Below, one piece after another: positions 34,494-43,178 of a stretch of DNA of 64,000 nucleotides. Under the pieces are notes generated by a model. The model was not told where the DNA came from. It saw nothing but the letters and a program-made list of their open reading frames with translations, and made no database searches. The translations under genes and the position numbers were made by a program. Positions within the stretch are counted from its first letter, which is position 1. Each line of letters begins with the position of its first letter. This stretch comes from Bacteroidales bacterium UBA6366 (lineage in GTDB: Bacteria > Bacteroidota > Bacteroidia > Bacteroidales > UBA932): assembly GCA_002438845.1 (NCBI GenBank), contig DJRG01000089.1, forward strand, positions 25,772 through 89,771, in the 5' to 3' direction.

Positions 34494-36137
34494 ATGAGAA
34501 TAAGACAATTAAGCGTTTGTTTGTTGATACTCGCCGCCCTTGCGTCCTGCTCCAAGGAAAATCCTTCCTCAGGAGCGGGCGGAGGCGGTGAAAAGGAACC
34601 GGAAGAAAAGCCGTCGGAGATCACGCCGGACAAGGGCATGACCCTCTATGGACTGGTAAGCGACACCGACGGAAAGCCTGTCGAGGGTGTTGTCGTCAGC
34701 GATGCCTACACCTGCGTGAAAACCGACTCAAGAGGTGTCTATCAGATGAAACGCGCCCGTGACGCCAAATTCGTGTTCATCTCGATGCCTTCAGGCTATG
34801 AATGCGCGACGCAGAAGGATTTCGGGAATATGCCCCTTTTCTATCAGAACTGCAAGTCTTTGACGGGGACCGCATCAAGTGTCTACAGAGCGGATTTTTC
34901 TCTTTCCAAACGCAAACATCAGGACAACAGATTCACCCTGGTGGCCATCGGAGACCCGCAGCCGGACTACGACAGTGATGTAGAGCGGTTCCGAAGCGAG
35001 ACCGTGGCTGACATAAACCGTGAGATCGAGAGGTTTTCCGGCTCTGAGACCGTCGCCGTTGCTCTCGGAGACATTATCGGAATCGACGAGAACCATTCGG
35101 GAAAACGGCTTACGAAGATGAAAAAGGTTCTCGGGGAGATCGACGTGCCCACCTATCACGTCATCGGCAACCATGACAAGGACAAACTTTCCCCTGACGG
35201 ACTGACATTCAGCAATATAATGGGGCCTCTCTACTATTCGTTCAACGTTGGGATGGTTCATTTCGTCATCCTGGACGACCTAAGGTTCTCCGGAAACACG
35301 GACTACACGCTCGGTTTCACAAAAGAGCAATATGACTGGCTGGCGCAGGACCTCTCGTTTGTTCCGAAGAACCACAAGGTCGTGCTCTGCTTCCATGCGC
35401 CGATGTACAACAACTTTGCGAAATATTCCTACGCCACACAGATCTTCGAACTCGTCAAGAACTACAAGGATCCAATAATAATGGCCGCCCACACCCACAA
35501 CTACAAGTACAGCAAGAACAAACTGGGGATGAGGGAATATATTCTCAGCACCGCCTGCGGCTATTTCTGGAGAGCCAACCATGCGACGGACGGCACTCCT
35601 AACGGCTACTACGTCTTCACGTTCGACGGCACCGAGATCAAGGACATGTACTTCAAGGGCACGGACTGGGACAAGTCACACCAGATGAGAATATACAGGG
35701 CCTCTGACAGTTACACGATCAGCGGAGGCGGAAAATATTCCTTCTCGGACGATGGTTTCGGCAAGGATGAGATCGCGGTCAACGTGTTCTCAGGAGGGCC
35801 GGACTGGAAAGTCAGTGTCTACGAGGACGGAACCTTGACAGGTACCGCTACATACCTTGAGAATCAGTACGACCGGTGGATGTGCGGACTCTACATCAAC
35901 CACGCCTACAAATGCAACAAGCTGGAGGACATCACCAAGGCCAAGCACATCTATCGCTACAAACTCAAGAACCCGGACACCCGACAGATCAAGGTCGAAG
36001 CGCGGGATCCATTCGGAAACGTGTTCACGGAGACCTCTGTGGTCGGAACGAATGACTTCTCTTTGGCTGAGCCCACCCTCCAGAAAGGGCTGAAAGACGG
36101 AGCTGACAGGCCGTACACCTACTTTTGGTGGAGATAA
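34494..36137 (+). CDS. Three-domain calcineurin-like phosphoesterase lipoprotein (PUL2)
   Basis: 547 residues, lipobox LAALASC (Cys19). An N-terminal carboxypeptidase/prealbumin-like domain (LYGLVSDTDGKPVEGVVV) precedes the metallophosphoesterase core with GDPQ (Asp154), GD 192-193, GNHD 225-228, CFHAPMY and AAHTH (Ala in place of the usual Gly of GHxH). A C-terminal beta-domain completes the MetallophosN-Metallophos-MetallophosC architecture. Metal-dependent phosphomonoester or diester hydrolysis at the cell surface or periplasm is expected; substrate unknown. It follows susD by 11 nt. Confidence 0.88.
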   Translation: MRIRQLSVCLLILAALASCSKENPSSGAGGGGEKEPEEKPSEITPDKGMTLYGLVSDTDGKPVEGVVVSDAYTCVKTDSRGVYQMKRARDAKFVFISMPSGYECATQKDFGNMPLFYQNCKSLTGTASSVYRADFSLSKRKHQDNRFTLVAIGDPQPDYDSDVERFRSETVADINREIERFSGSETVAVALGDIIGIDENHSGKRLTKMKKVLGEIDVPTYHVIGNHDKDKLSPDGLTFSNIMGPLYYSFNVGMVHFVILDDLRFSGNTDYTLGFTKEQYDWLAQDLSFVPKNHKVVLCFHAPMYNNFAKYSYATQIFELVKNYKDPIIMAAHTHNYKYSKNKLGMREYILSTACGYFWRANHATDGTPNGYYVFTFDGTEIKDMYFKGTDWDKSHQMRIYRASDSYTISGGGKYSFSDDGFGKDEIAVNVFSGGPDWKVSVYEDGTLTGTATYLENQYDRWMCGLYINHAYKCNKLEDITKAKHIYRYKLKNPDTRQIKVEARDPFGNVFTETSVVGTNDFSLAEPTLQKGLKDGADRPYTYFWWR

Positions 36138-36170
36138 CATCATTGAAAGACAATAAGATATTCATACTTT

Positions 36171-38081
36171 ATGAAGAAAACAATTACATTTTTCGCGGCG
36201 ATAGCACTCGCCTTGATTTCTGTGGCGCAACCTAAACCGGGTTCATTCGAACAGACATGGAAAAAAGGCCCTCAGTGGCTCGAGAACGCCGTGATATATC
36301 AAATCTACCCGTCTTCCTACAAGGATTCAGACGGCAACGGCATCGGTGACATCCCTGGAGTCATGTCCAAGCTTGACTACATCGAGAAACTCGGAGTCAA
36401 TGTCATCTGGTTCAATCCCCTCTTTGTTTCCGGCTGGGTTGACGGAGGCTACGACGTGATAGATTTCTACAAGGTAGACCCACGTTTCGGTACTAACACA
36501 GATCTCGTGAATCTGATTTCCGAATGTCACAAAAGAGGAATAAAGGTGTTCCTCGACCTGGTTCCAGGGCACACATCCGATCAGCATCCTTGGTTCAGAC
36601 AGTCCATGGAGGCGGACGCCAACCAACGCTACAGCGACTATTACATCTGGAGCGACCGTCTGCCTGACAAGCGCGCCGAGGATGACCTCAAGAAGATGCT
36701 CGCTTCAGACAATGTGATGCAGAACACCATAGGCAAGTGGATGAAGTCAGACGCTCCGAGAGGAAAGTACTACATGAAGAATTTCTACGCCTGCCAGCCG
36801 GCCTTGAACTTCGGTTACTACAATCCGGATCCTGCCAAGCCATGGGAGCAGGGAATGGACGCACCGGGACCGAAAGCCGTAAAACAGGAGATGAAGAACA
36901 TAATCGAGTTCTGGTTCAACAAAGGTGTGGATGGATTCCGTGTGGACATGGCGGCCAGTCTCATCAAGAACGACAAGGACAAGAAGGGCATCATCGAATT
37001 CTGGCGTGAGATACGCGGATGGATGGACACCGAATTCCCCGACCACGTTCTGATGGCCGAATGGGGCAACCCTAAGTACTGTCTTGCGGCCGGATTCAAC
37101 ATCGACATGGATCTTAACGGAACCAGCACAAAGATCCGTAGGATGTATTTCGACAAGAAGCATCAGGCCGACGGAGGCAGCTACTTCTCCCTGAACGGAG
37201 GACAGCCGTCCCTGAAAGACCTCTACGGCAATCCTTGGCCTGAGAATAAGATCGACACAAAGGATGACGCCGCCAAGATGCTCAAGAGGTTCTACGATGA
37301 GTACAGCGACAACATCGCATGGACCAAAGACTGGGGCTACTATGCCAACCTTACCGGCAACCACGACCATCTCAGATTCAACATGGGCGCAAGGAACACT
37401 CCCGAGCAGCTGAAAGTGAGCATGGCTTGGATCATGACCATGCAGTTGCCTATTCTCTACTACGGTGACGAAATCGGAATCCGCAGCCTCGCTGACCTTC
37501 CTAACGTCGAAGGGGCCGACCATAACGGAAAGGAGCGGACCGGCGGCCGTTCTCCGATGCAGTGGGACGGCAGCGTGAACGCCGGATTCAGCACCTGCGA
37601 CCCTTCCGACATCTACATCCCTGTGTGTCCTGAATGGACTCCGGCCACATCCTATCCGCTGTACCTTAAGTGGAAAGCGGACGGATGCAAGAATCCGACG
37701 GCCAAGGGAGAAATCACCGTGGCCTCACAGGACAATGATCCGGAGTCTCTCCTCAACTGGACCCGCGCGCTCATCAAATTCCGCAAGGAAACGAAAGCTT
37801 TCTGGAGCAGCAGCAAGTGGAGTCCTATCTACAACGAATCTGTCCCATACCCGATGGTCTACACCCGCACGGACGGAACGGAGACCTATCTCGTGGCCCT
37901 CAACCCGACCGGAGTCAAGCGCACCGTCACAATCCCTGCCCAGACATCAGAGAAAGCCGGGAAAAAACTCGATCCTGTCCTGATGGCTGGCAAAGCCTCC
38001 TACAAGGTAACCGCCAAGGGAGATGTCCTGACGATGCAGCCAACAAGCGCCATGATCGTGAAAGTAAACCGCGGCCGCTAA
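36171..38081 (+). CDS. GH13 alpha-amylase-family glycoside hydrolase (PUL2)
   Basis: 636 residues with signal peptide MKKTITFFAAIALALISVA. The (beta/alpha)8 barrel shows all GH13 regions: DLVPGHTSDQHPWF (region I), GFRVDMAA with nucleophile Asp259, MAEWGN with acid Glu297, and TGNHDHLRF with Asp399. The start VIYQIYPSSYKDSDGNGIGD resembles oligo-1,6-glucosidase/amylosucrase-type members more than long-chain amylases. A C-terminal beta-domain follows. It probably cleaves alpha-glucosidic bonds of imported or surface-bound alpha-glucan. It is the last gene of PUL2, 8 bp from the convergent end of PUL3. Confidence 0.93.
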   Translation: MKKTITFFAAIALALISVAQPKPGSFEQTWKKGPQWLENAVIYQIYPSSYKDSDGNGIGDIPGVMSKLDYIEKLGVNVIWFNPLFVSGWVDGGYDVIDFYKVDPRFGTNTDLVNLISECHKRGIKVFLDLVPGHTSDQHPWFRQSMEADANQRYSDYYIWSDRLPDKRAEDDLKKMLASDNVMQNTIGKWMKSDAPRGKYYMKNFYACQPALNFGYYNPDPAKPWEQGMDAPGPKAVKQEMKNIIEFWFNKGVDGFRVDMAASLIKNDKDKKGIIEFWREIRGWMDTEFPDHVLMAEWGNPKYCLAAGFNIDMDLNGTSTKIRRMYFDKKHQADGGSYFSLNGGQPSLKDLYGNPWPENKIDTKDDAAKMLKRFYDEYSDNIAWTKDWGYYANLTGNHDHLRFNMGARNTPEQLKVSMAWIMTMQLPILYYGDEIGIRSLADLPNVEGADHNGKERTGGRSPMQWDGSVNAGFSTCDPSDIYIPVCPEWTPATSYPLYLKWKADGCKNPTAKGEITVASQDNDPESLLNWTRALIKFRKETKAFWSSSKWSPIYNESVPYPMVYTRTDGTETYLVALNPTGVKRTVTIPAQTSEKAGKKLDPVLMAGKASYKVTAKGDVLTMQPTSAMIVKVNRGR

Positions 38082-38089
38082 ACAGCAAT

Positions 38090-39730
38090 CTAATTAACCG
38101 ATCCCATAATGGAAGCCCAGTCGGAGATGCCGAGGGTGGACTTGTAGCGATCAAAGACAGTGTCCTCTTCGGCTGTGCCGGCGGCTTTCCATACGTACCA
38201 CACCGGCTTGGCCGTAAGGTTAGCCATACTGCTCTCAGCAAAGGAGCGAAGACCGATCCTGAGTCCGTCCTCATCCTTGTTGTCAGCCCAGTTATGCCAT
38301 TGCATGGCGTCGATCCCGTCAAGCTTGGAAACCTTTTTCCAAGCCCAGGCACCACCGGCCGCCTGAAGCTCCAGGTCCGTCTGCGAGTAGGAAGGCGAAT
38401 TAGTCCCCTGCTCTGAAAGGAACAGCACACGCTTGGTCGTACCCTTGTACAGATTCTCCTTCTGTTTGATCCAGGAGTCAATGACCTCCAGATTCTTGAA
38501 GGTTATGTACCTTGTGGTCATTGAATATGTCGCCTGCGTGTCGTTGACCCAGAAAGAAGGCTTTGTGAGATCCTGTGGATAAGGATGATAAGCCACGCCC
38601 CAACGGAAATCCCCCTCTGCGTCAGAATAGGCGACAGTGGTCTCCAGCATTCTCTTCGGAGTGTAATCGCCGTCCGCCACAGTCCAGCAGTGGGTGTAGG
38701 AACCAAGCACGGAAGCGTTCTGGTCGTACTGACGGACAATATTGTAGCAGATTCTCATGGATTTGATGTACCTGTCCATGTAGCGCATCATCGGCTGGCT
38801 GCCCATGTTCGTCCACTGGCTGGCGTGATCCACCTCATTGTGCATGATCCAGTGCGAGATCCTCTTGTCAGGCGTGCAGTGGGTTGAAGCCATGTGCTCA
38901 AGCGCGGCGGCGTAAAGATTGAAAGCCTCGGCGGTAGTCATGTCCGGCATCGAATAGTTGCCACCATTGTTCTCAGGATCCTTGAATATGGAATTGGACG
39001 GGCAGAGGATTATGGCGGACACCACAATGCCTGTCTCGGCGGCCTTGGAGGTGATGCGGTCCACATTCACCCTCATGGAGCCAAGCTTGTACGATTTTCC
39101 TCCGTAGGAATAACCCGAGCCCTCTCCGGTAATATAACTGCTCAAAGTCACATTCATCGTTATGCTGCCGACGTTCATGTCCTTGCAGTCCTGAAAATAA
39201 AGGTCAGTGGTTCCGGCTCCGAAGCCTTTCTTGTTCTTAAGAGGAAGTGCGGCCGGAGTGGCCTTGGGAGCTACCTCATCGGCATAACGGGCATGGGAGT
39301 CAAGTGTCTGACTGCCTCCTTCGACCTTGACAACAGCCCATTTCGAGAACACCTTGTCATACGTTATCCCCTCTCTGCCCTGCGCGATCCTGTCGACAGT
39401 GACGGTGAAACTCTGGCCAGAGATTGCCTCTGTGTAAGGAAAAGTCTCCAATTCGGTGACATCCTGCCAAGGGGTAATCTCGGCAAGGACATAGGTGCCT
39501 GACCCTCCGCATGAGCCTTTGACGATGACCTTGTCGGCGGTCACATTGACTTCTGTCACCTTGGAAGGATAGTCCTTCTTGAGATAGCTCTCAAGGTTTG
39601 AGGCCATCTTCTCCTTGGGATCCTTAGGCTTCACAATAACGTCTGGCTCAGTCTTTTCCTTGCCACAGGAGCTAAGTACAACCAAAGAGAAAAGTGCGGC
39701 GGTAATCCACCTTGCTGAAGTTGTTTTCAT
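38090..39730 (-). CDS. DUF5722 glycoside-hydrolase-like TIM-barrel lipoprotein (PUL3)
   Basis: 546 residues, lipobox VVLSSC (Cys22). The N-terminal ~150 residues form a beta-domain; the rest reads as a GH5/GH39-like barrel: WIMHNEVDHASQW (Glu299 as possible acid/base after Asn), GVAYHPYPQDL, and VLFLSEQGTNSP (Glu440 as possible nucleophile), then DAMQWHNWAD. This matches DUF5722 proteins, which are unproven hydrolases. It is the last gene of PUL3, 53 nt after the discoidin lipoprotein gene. Confidence 0.8.
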   Translation of the reverse strand: MKTTSARWITAALFSLVVLSSCGKEKTEPDVIVKPKDPKEKMASNLESYLKKDYPSKVTEVNVTADKVIVKGSCGGSGTYVLAEITPWQDVTELETFPYTEAISGQSFTVTVDRIAQGREGITYDKVFSKWAVVKVEGGSQTLDSHARYADEVAPKATPAALPLKNKKGFGAGTTDLYFQDCKDMNVGSITMNVTLSSYITGEGSGYSYGGKSYKLGSMRVNVDRITSKAAETGIVVSAIILCPSNSIFKDPENNGGNYSMPDMTTAEAFNLYAAALEHMASTHCTPDKRISHWIMHNEVDHASQWTNMGSQPMMRYMDRYIKSMRICYNIVRQYDQNASVLGSYTHCWTVADGDYTPKRMLETTVAYSDAEGDFRWGVAYHPYPQDLTKPSFWVNDTQATYSMTTRYITFKNLEVIDSWIKQKENLYKGTTKRVLFLSEQGTNSPSYSQTDLELQAAGGAWAWKKVSKLDGIDAMQWHNWADNKDEDGLRIGLRSFAESSMANLTAKPVWYVWKAAGTAEEDTVFDRYKSTLGISDWASIMGSVN

Positions 39731-39783
39731 GTTCGTTTTATTTTATTTTATTTTGTCCATACGAATCTATAAAAGAATATGGT

Positions 39784-41397
39784 TTATTCACCTTCCTCGG
39801 CCGCGCGCCAGTGCATCAGGCGGACAACCACCGTCTCTCCGGCTCCGTCACCGATGTCGAAACGGACAAGGTCACCAGGAGCGCCATCCCACCACTTGAA
39901 CGCATTATTGTTTGGATCAGTTTTTACCCATTCATCCGCCATATTCATCTTGAATGTCTTCCATTCATCAGTCTTTTTTATGTCGAAGAATGTCTCTACT
40001 CCTCCAGCAGGTCTTGGAGCGCCAGGTTTCACCCAGAAGAACTCACAACGGAGGTTTCCAGTAGACTTGTACTGGAAGACAAGAACTGTACCAGCGGCTT
40101 GCTTCTTCAAAGGAGCAAGATGAACCCAAGAGTCACCACCCGTGGTTTCAAAAGTATATTCGGATGGATTATCCGGATTGCTTTGCGTGATTTTGAGGTT
40201 ATTAACGGTGGAAGTTGGTGTCATATACTCAATCTCAGGATAGTAGGTAGGATCGTCATCCGGATCCGGCTGAAGCTCAAGCTCGGACTCCTTGGCGTAA
40301 TGGGTCGCCGCGTCCGCATAGTAGGCGCAGAACTCGGTGATGCTGACACGCTGCACGCTCGGGAAGGCGATAAGAAAGTATCTTGTATCTATCGGTTCCT
40401 TTAATTTGTAAGCATGGTTATAGATGTGCTCAGGATTATATTCAAAAATGCCAAGATTGGCGGCTTTGGACATATCAGTCACCGGCTCCTTCGAGTGGAA
40501 AACCATAAGGGCCACAGGCTGGCCGTCACGGTCCTTTGAATTACCCACCAGCTCAAACCAGTTGATCCTATGTACCTCACCAAGATCTATGGCTACCCAC
40601 ACGATGTCATTGTTGGAGCCGGACCAAGCCGTTGTGACATCATTGTCCAAAAGCCTTGCGGGAATATTCTCACCCTCAATGCCTGAAGCGCCTACGGCCG
40701 TCATTCTGGACTGAGGGATCTCTCCCCTTTCCGGAGTGACCTCGATCACTTTCGGGTCGGAAGTGTTCTTGCCGCTCTCGTCGGTGGCAGTGATCGTCAC
40801 GCTTGTCTTTTCCACAAACGGGAATATCTCCACACTGCCTCCCTCGTCGCTTGTTCTGGTCACTGTCTTCGTCTCCCCCGCAAGGTTCTTGTAGGAGATG
40901 CTTACGGTGACAGGGACATCATATTCATTGGTCCAGCTGATCACCGCTCCCTCGACTGTTGGAGTGGCCTCTATGGTCTCTGAGATGTACTTGAAGGCCT
41001 TGGTGGCATCCTCCGGAGCGCAGGAGACGGTCTTTGGATCTCCATAACGCTCGTCAGAGGTGTAAGGCGTCACCGTAAACTCATAGGTCTTTGTGTCGGC
41101 GAACCCACCGATTCTGACAGAGGTGTGTCCCTCGCCCTTTTCAGGATCGACACTGTAGACACTGACCTTCCGCTTCACTTCCTCTCCGGAAGCGTCCGTG
41201 TAAGTCACAGTGGCATAGTAATAGTCACTTGCTGAGGGATTGTCCCATTTGAGGACAACCGCACCGATTCTTGGCTCGGCCGTAAGATTCGACAGGACTA
41301 TGTCGCCATCCTTTGTCATTCCTGAATCATCCTTGCAGGAAAAGAATATGGCCGAGCAGGCGAGCAATATCAAGTAGATGATTTTCTTCATGTTCAT
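39784..41397 (-). CDS. Surface lipoprotein with Fn3-like and discoidin-like domains (PUL3)
   Basis: 537 residues from the ATG at 41397; an in-frame ATG at 41436 would overlap susD and precede the signal. Lipobox AIFFSC (Cys21). Two Fn3-like domains (RIGAVVLKWDNPSASDYYYA; EGAVISWTNEYDVPVTVSI) are followed by an F5/8-type discoidin-like domain (ARLLDNDVTTAWSG; WVAIDLGEVHRINWFELVG) and a C-terminal beta-sandwich ending in RAAEEGE that could be a carbohydrate-binding module. No enzyme motif. By place and form a surface glycan-binding protein. Confidence 0.82.
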   Translation of the reverse strand: MNMKKIIYLILLACSAIFFSCKDDSGMTKDGDIVLSNLTAEPRIGAVVLKWDNPSASDYYYATVTYTDASGEEVKRKVSVYSVDPEKGEGHTSVRIGGFADTKTYEFTVTPYTSDERYGDPKTVSCAPEDATKAFKYISETIEATPTVEGAVISWTNEYDVPVTVSISYKNLAGETKTVTRTSDEGGSVEIFPFVEKTSVTITATDESGKNTSDPKVIEVTPERGEIPQSRMTAVGASGIEGENIPARLLDNDVTTAWSGSNNDIVWVAIDLGEVHRINWFELVGNSKDRDGQPVALMVFHSKEPVTDMSKAANLGIFEYNPEHIYNHAYKLKEPIDTRYFLIAFPSVQRVSITEFCAYYADAATHYAKESELELQPDPDDDPTYYPEIEYMTPTSTVNNLKITQSNPDNPSEYTFETTGGDSWVHLAPLKKQAAGTVLVFQYKSTGNLRCEFFWVKPGAPRPAGGVETFFDIKKTDEWKTFKMNMADEWVKTDPNNNAFKWWDGAPGDLVRFDIGDGAGETVVVRLMHWRAAEEGE

Positions 41398-41429
41398 CAA
41401 TTTTATCCATTCACAATTCTGACTCTCCA

Positions 41430-43178
41430 CTACCATCCCGGATTCTGCCAGTCGTTCCCGGTAAGTTCCAGAACTTTAGAGACTTCCGTAAGATCTATCG
41501 GGTAGAGAAGGTACTTGTCCGCGCTTGTAGGACGTTTGTCGAACGCAAAACGCTCGTAGGTGAGGTCAGCGCCTGTTCCGGACACCTTCATTCCGGTCAC
41601 CACTGAAGATTCACCGAGAGCTTTCCAGCGTCGCAGACTGAAATAACGGTCAGCCTCAAGGGCAAATTCGACCCTGCGGTCGTTACGGTACCTTTTCTCG
41701 AAATCCGCGACAGTTAGTCCGCTTGGAATCTCAGGCATTCCGACCCTTGCGCGGACGGCGTTGACAGCTCCCCGGGCGGACATATTCAGACCTGAGACGC
41801 TGATGATCTCGTCAGGTCCTGCGGCCTGGTAGGCGACCTCGGCGAAGTTGTAGTAAAGCTCCGCAAGGCGGACAACGCGCATATAGCCGTCAGAATTGGA
41901 GTTACGGTTGGATGCGTCGTGGGCGTACTTGCGCATGTAGTAGCCAGTGTGGGTGTACCTGATGCTCGTGGAGTTCAGTCCGCAGTTGGCTCCGGAGACT
42001 GTGGAGATCTCATCCGCTCCCCTTACACTTCCGTTGTAGAACACAGTCGCATAGAAACGAGGATCCCTGCCCTCATAAGGCTTGGCATCATCATAGCCTG
42101 ATTCTGTGTTGATGATCGGCTTAAGGTGCTGATCATCCTCGTAGCCCGTGATCGCCGGCTTTCCGTTGGCCATCTCGTAGGCATCTACAAGTTCCTGGGT
42201 AGGACAGGTGCCGGCCGTGACGCTTCCGCTGACAATCGGCACACCGCAAGACGACCAGACTGCCGTACGTGTGCCGCCATAGATGGTTTCCTTGTCCTGT
42301 GCCCTCATGTCCTCAGGGTTGTAGAGGAAATATGAAGCGTACGCATTGCACCCGGCGCTCGCCGTGGTCCAAAGGCTGTAGTCGTTGGCAAGAACCTTGG
42401 CGAGGGCGTCAGCGGCGATTTCGAGAGCCTGCTGAGCGGTATAGCCACCGTCTCCCATCAGAGGACTGATGATGTAAGTCGCTGTCTCGCTTCTGATCGC
42501 CTGGGCAAGGGCCTTGGTGGCCATCCCCCACTGCTGGGTCAGATAGACATATGAATATGCCTCCGAATCATCAGTGGCGACAGCTGCGTCACAGTCAGCC
42601 AGAATTTGTCTGGCCACTTCGGAAACCGTAGCCTTCTTGTCAGTGGAAAAATCGTGATTGGTGCCAAGATCCGAAGTGATCAACGGAATCTGACCGTACC
42701 TCTTAATAAGCTGGAGATAGTACCAAGCCCTGAGAGTCAGAGCCTGAGCCTTCCAACCCGCTCTTTCCCAGTCCTGCATCTCGGCCGTGGCATCATCGAT
42801 GTTGGCGATGAACACATTGCACTTGCGCACTCCCTCGAAGTAGTTGCCCCAAGGATTGCCGTCCCAGTTATGGTCGGCGAAATTGCTGGACGTGATGTCT
42901 GAATTGTACCAGATGTCGTACGAACTGCCGGCGGTAATCTCTTGACTGTTCTGCGCATCGTCTGTGAAAGAGCCGACATTGACCGATGGATCCATCACAT
43001 AATTGTAACAAGAATTGAGGTAGCCTCTTGTCCTGTTGCGATCCTTGAACACCTCGGACATGTCGATGGTTCCGTTGGTACGTAGATCCAGAGCGTCCTG
43101 ACAGGCAGAAAAAACCGCTGTGGCCGCCAATGCAAGAATAAGTATGCGGAATTTTTTCATGATATTCATTTTTTCCAT
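41430..43178 (-). CDS. SusD/RagB-family lipoprotein, second pair of PUL3
   Basis: 582 residues with signal and lipobox AVFSAC (Cys26; the MKKF start at 43160 would make it Cys20). SusD features: SEVFKDRNRTRGYLNSCYNYV, WKAQALTLRAWYYLQLIKRYG, CPTQELVDAYEMANGKP and the end GNDWQNPGW. The last two blocks are shared almost word for word with the other PUL3 SusD at 46326-48248, so the two are paralogues. Its start overlaps the stop of the preceding susC by one base (TAATG). Confidence 0.95.
   Translation of the reverse strand: MEKMNIMKKFRILILALAATAVFSACQDALDLRTNGTIDMSEVFKDRNRTRGYLNSCYNYVMDPSVNVGSFTDDAQNSQEITAGSSYDIWYNSDITSSNFADHNWDGNPWGNYFEGVRKCNVFIANIDDATAEMQDWERAGWKAQALTLRAWYYLQLIKRYGQIPLITSDLGTNHDFSTDKKATVSEVARQILADCDAAVATDDSEAYSYVYLTQQWGMATKALAQAIRSETATYIISPLMGDGGYTAQQALEIAADALAKVLANDYSLWTTASAGCNAYASYFLYNPEDMRAQDKETIYGGTRTAVWSSCGVPIVSGSVTAGTCPTQELVDAYEMANGKPAITGYEDDQHLKPIINTESGYDDAKPYEGRDPRFYATVFYNGSVRGADEISTVSGANCGLNSTSIRYTHTGYYMRKYAHDASNRNSNSDGYMRVVRLAELYYNFAEVAYQAAGPDEIISVSGLNMSARGAVNAVRARVGMPEIPSGLTVADFEKRYRNDRRVEFALEADRYFSLRRWKALGESSVVTGMKVSGTGADLTYERFAFDKRPTSADKYLLYPIDLTEVSKVLELTGNDWQNPGW

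Noticed and set aside
36747..37523. A 258-codon minus-strand frame opposite the GH13 gene
   Set aside because: It covers the GH13 catalytic motifs in reverse and shows no recognisable domain.
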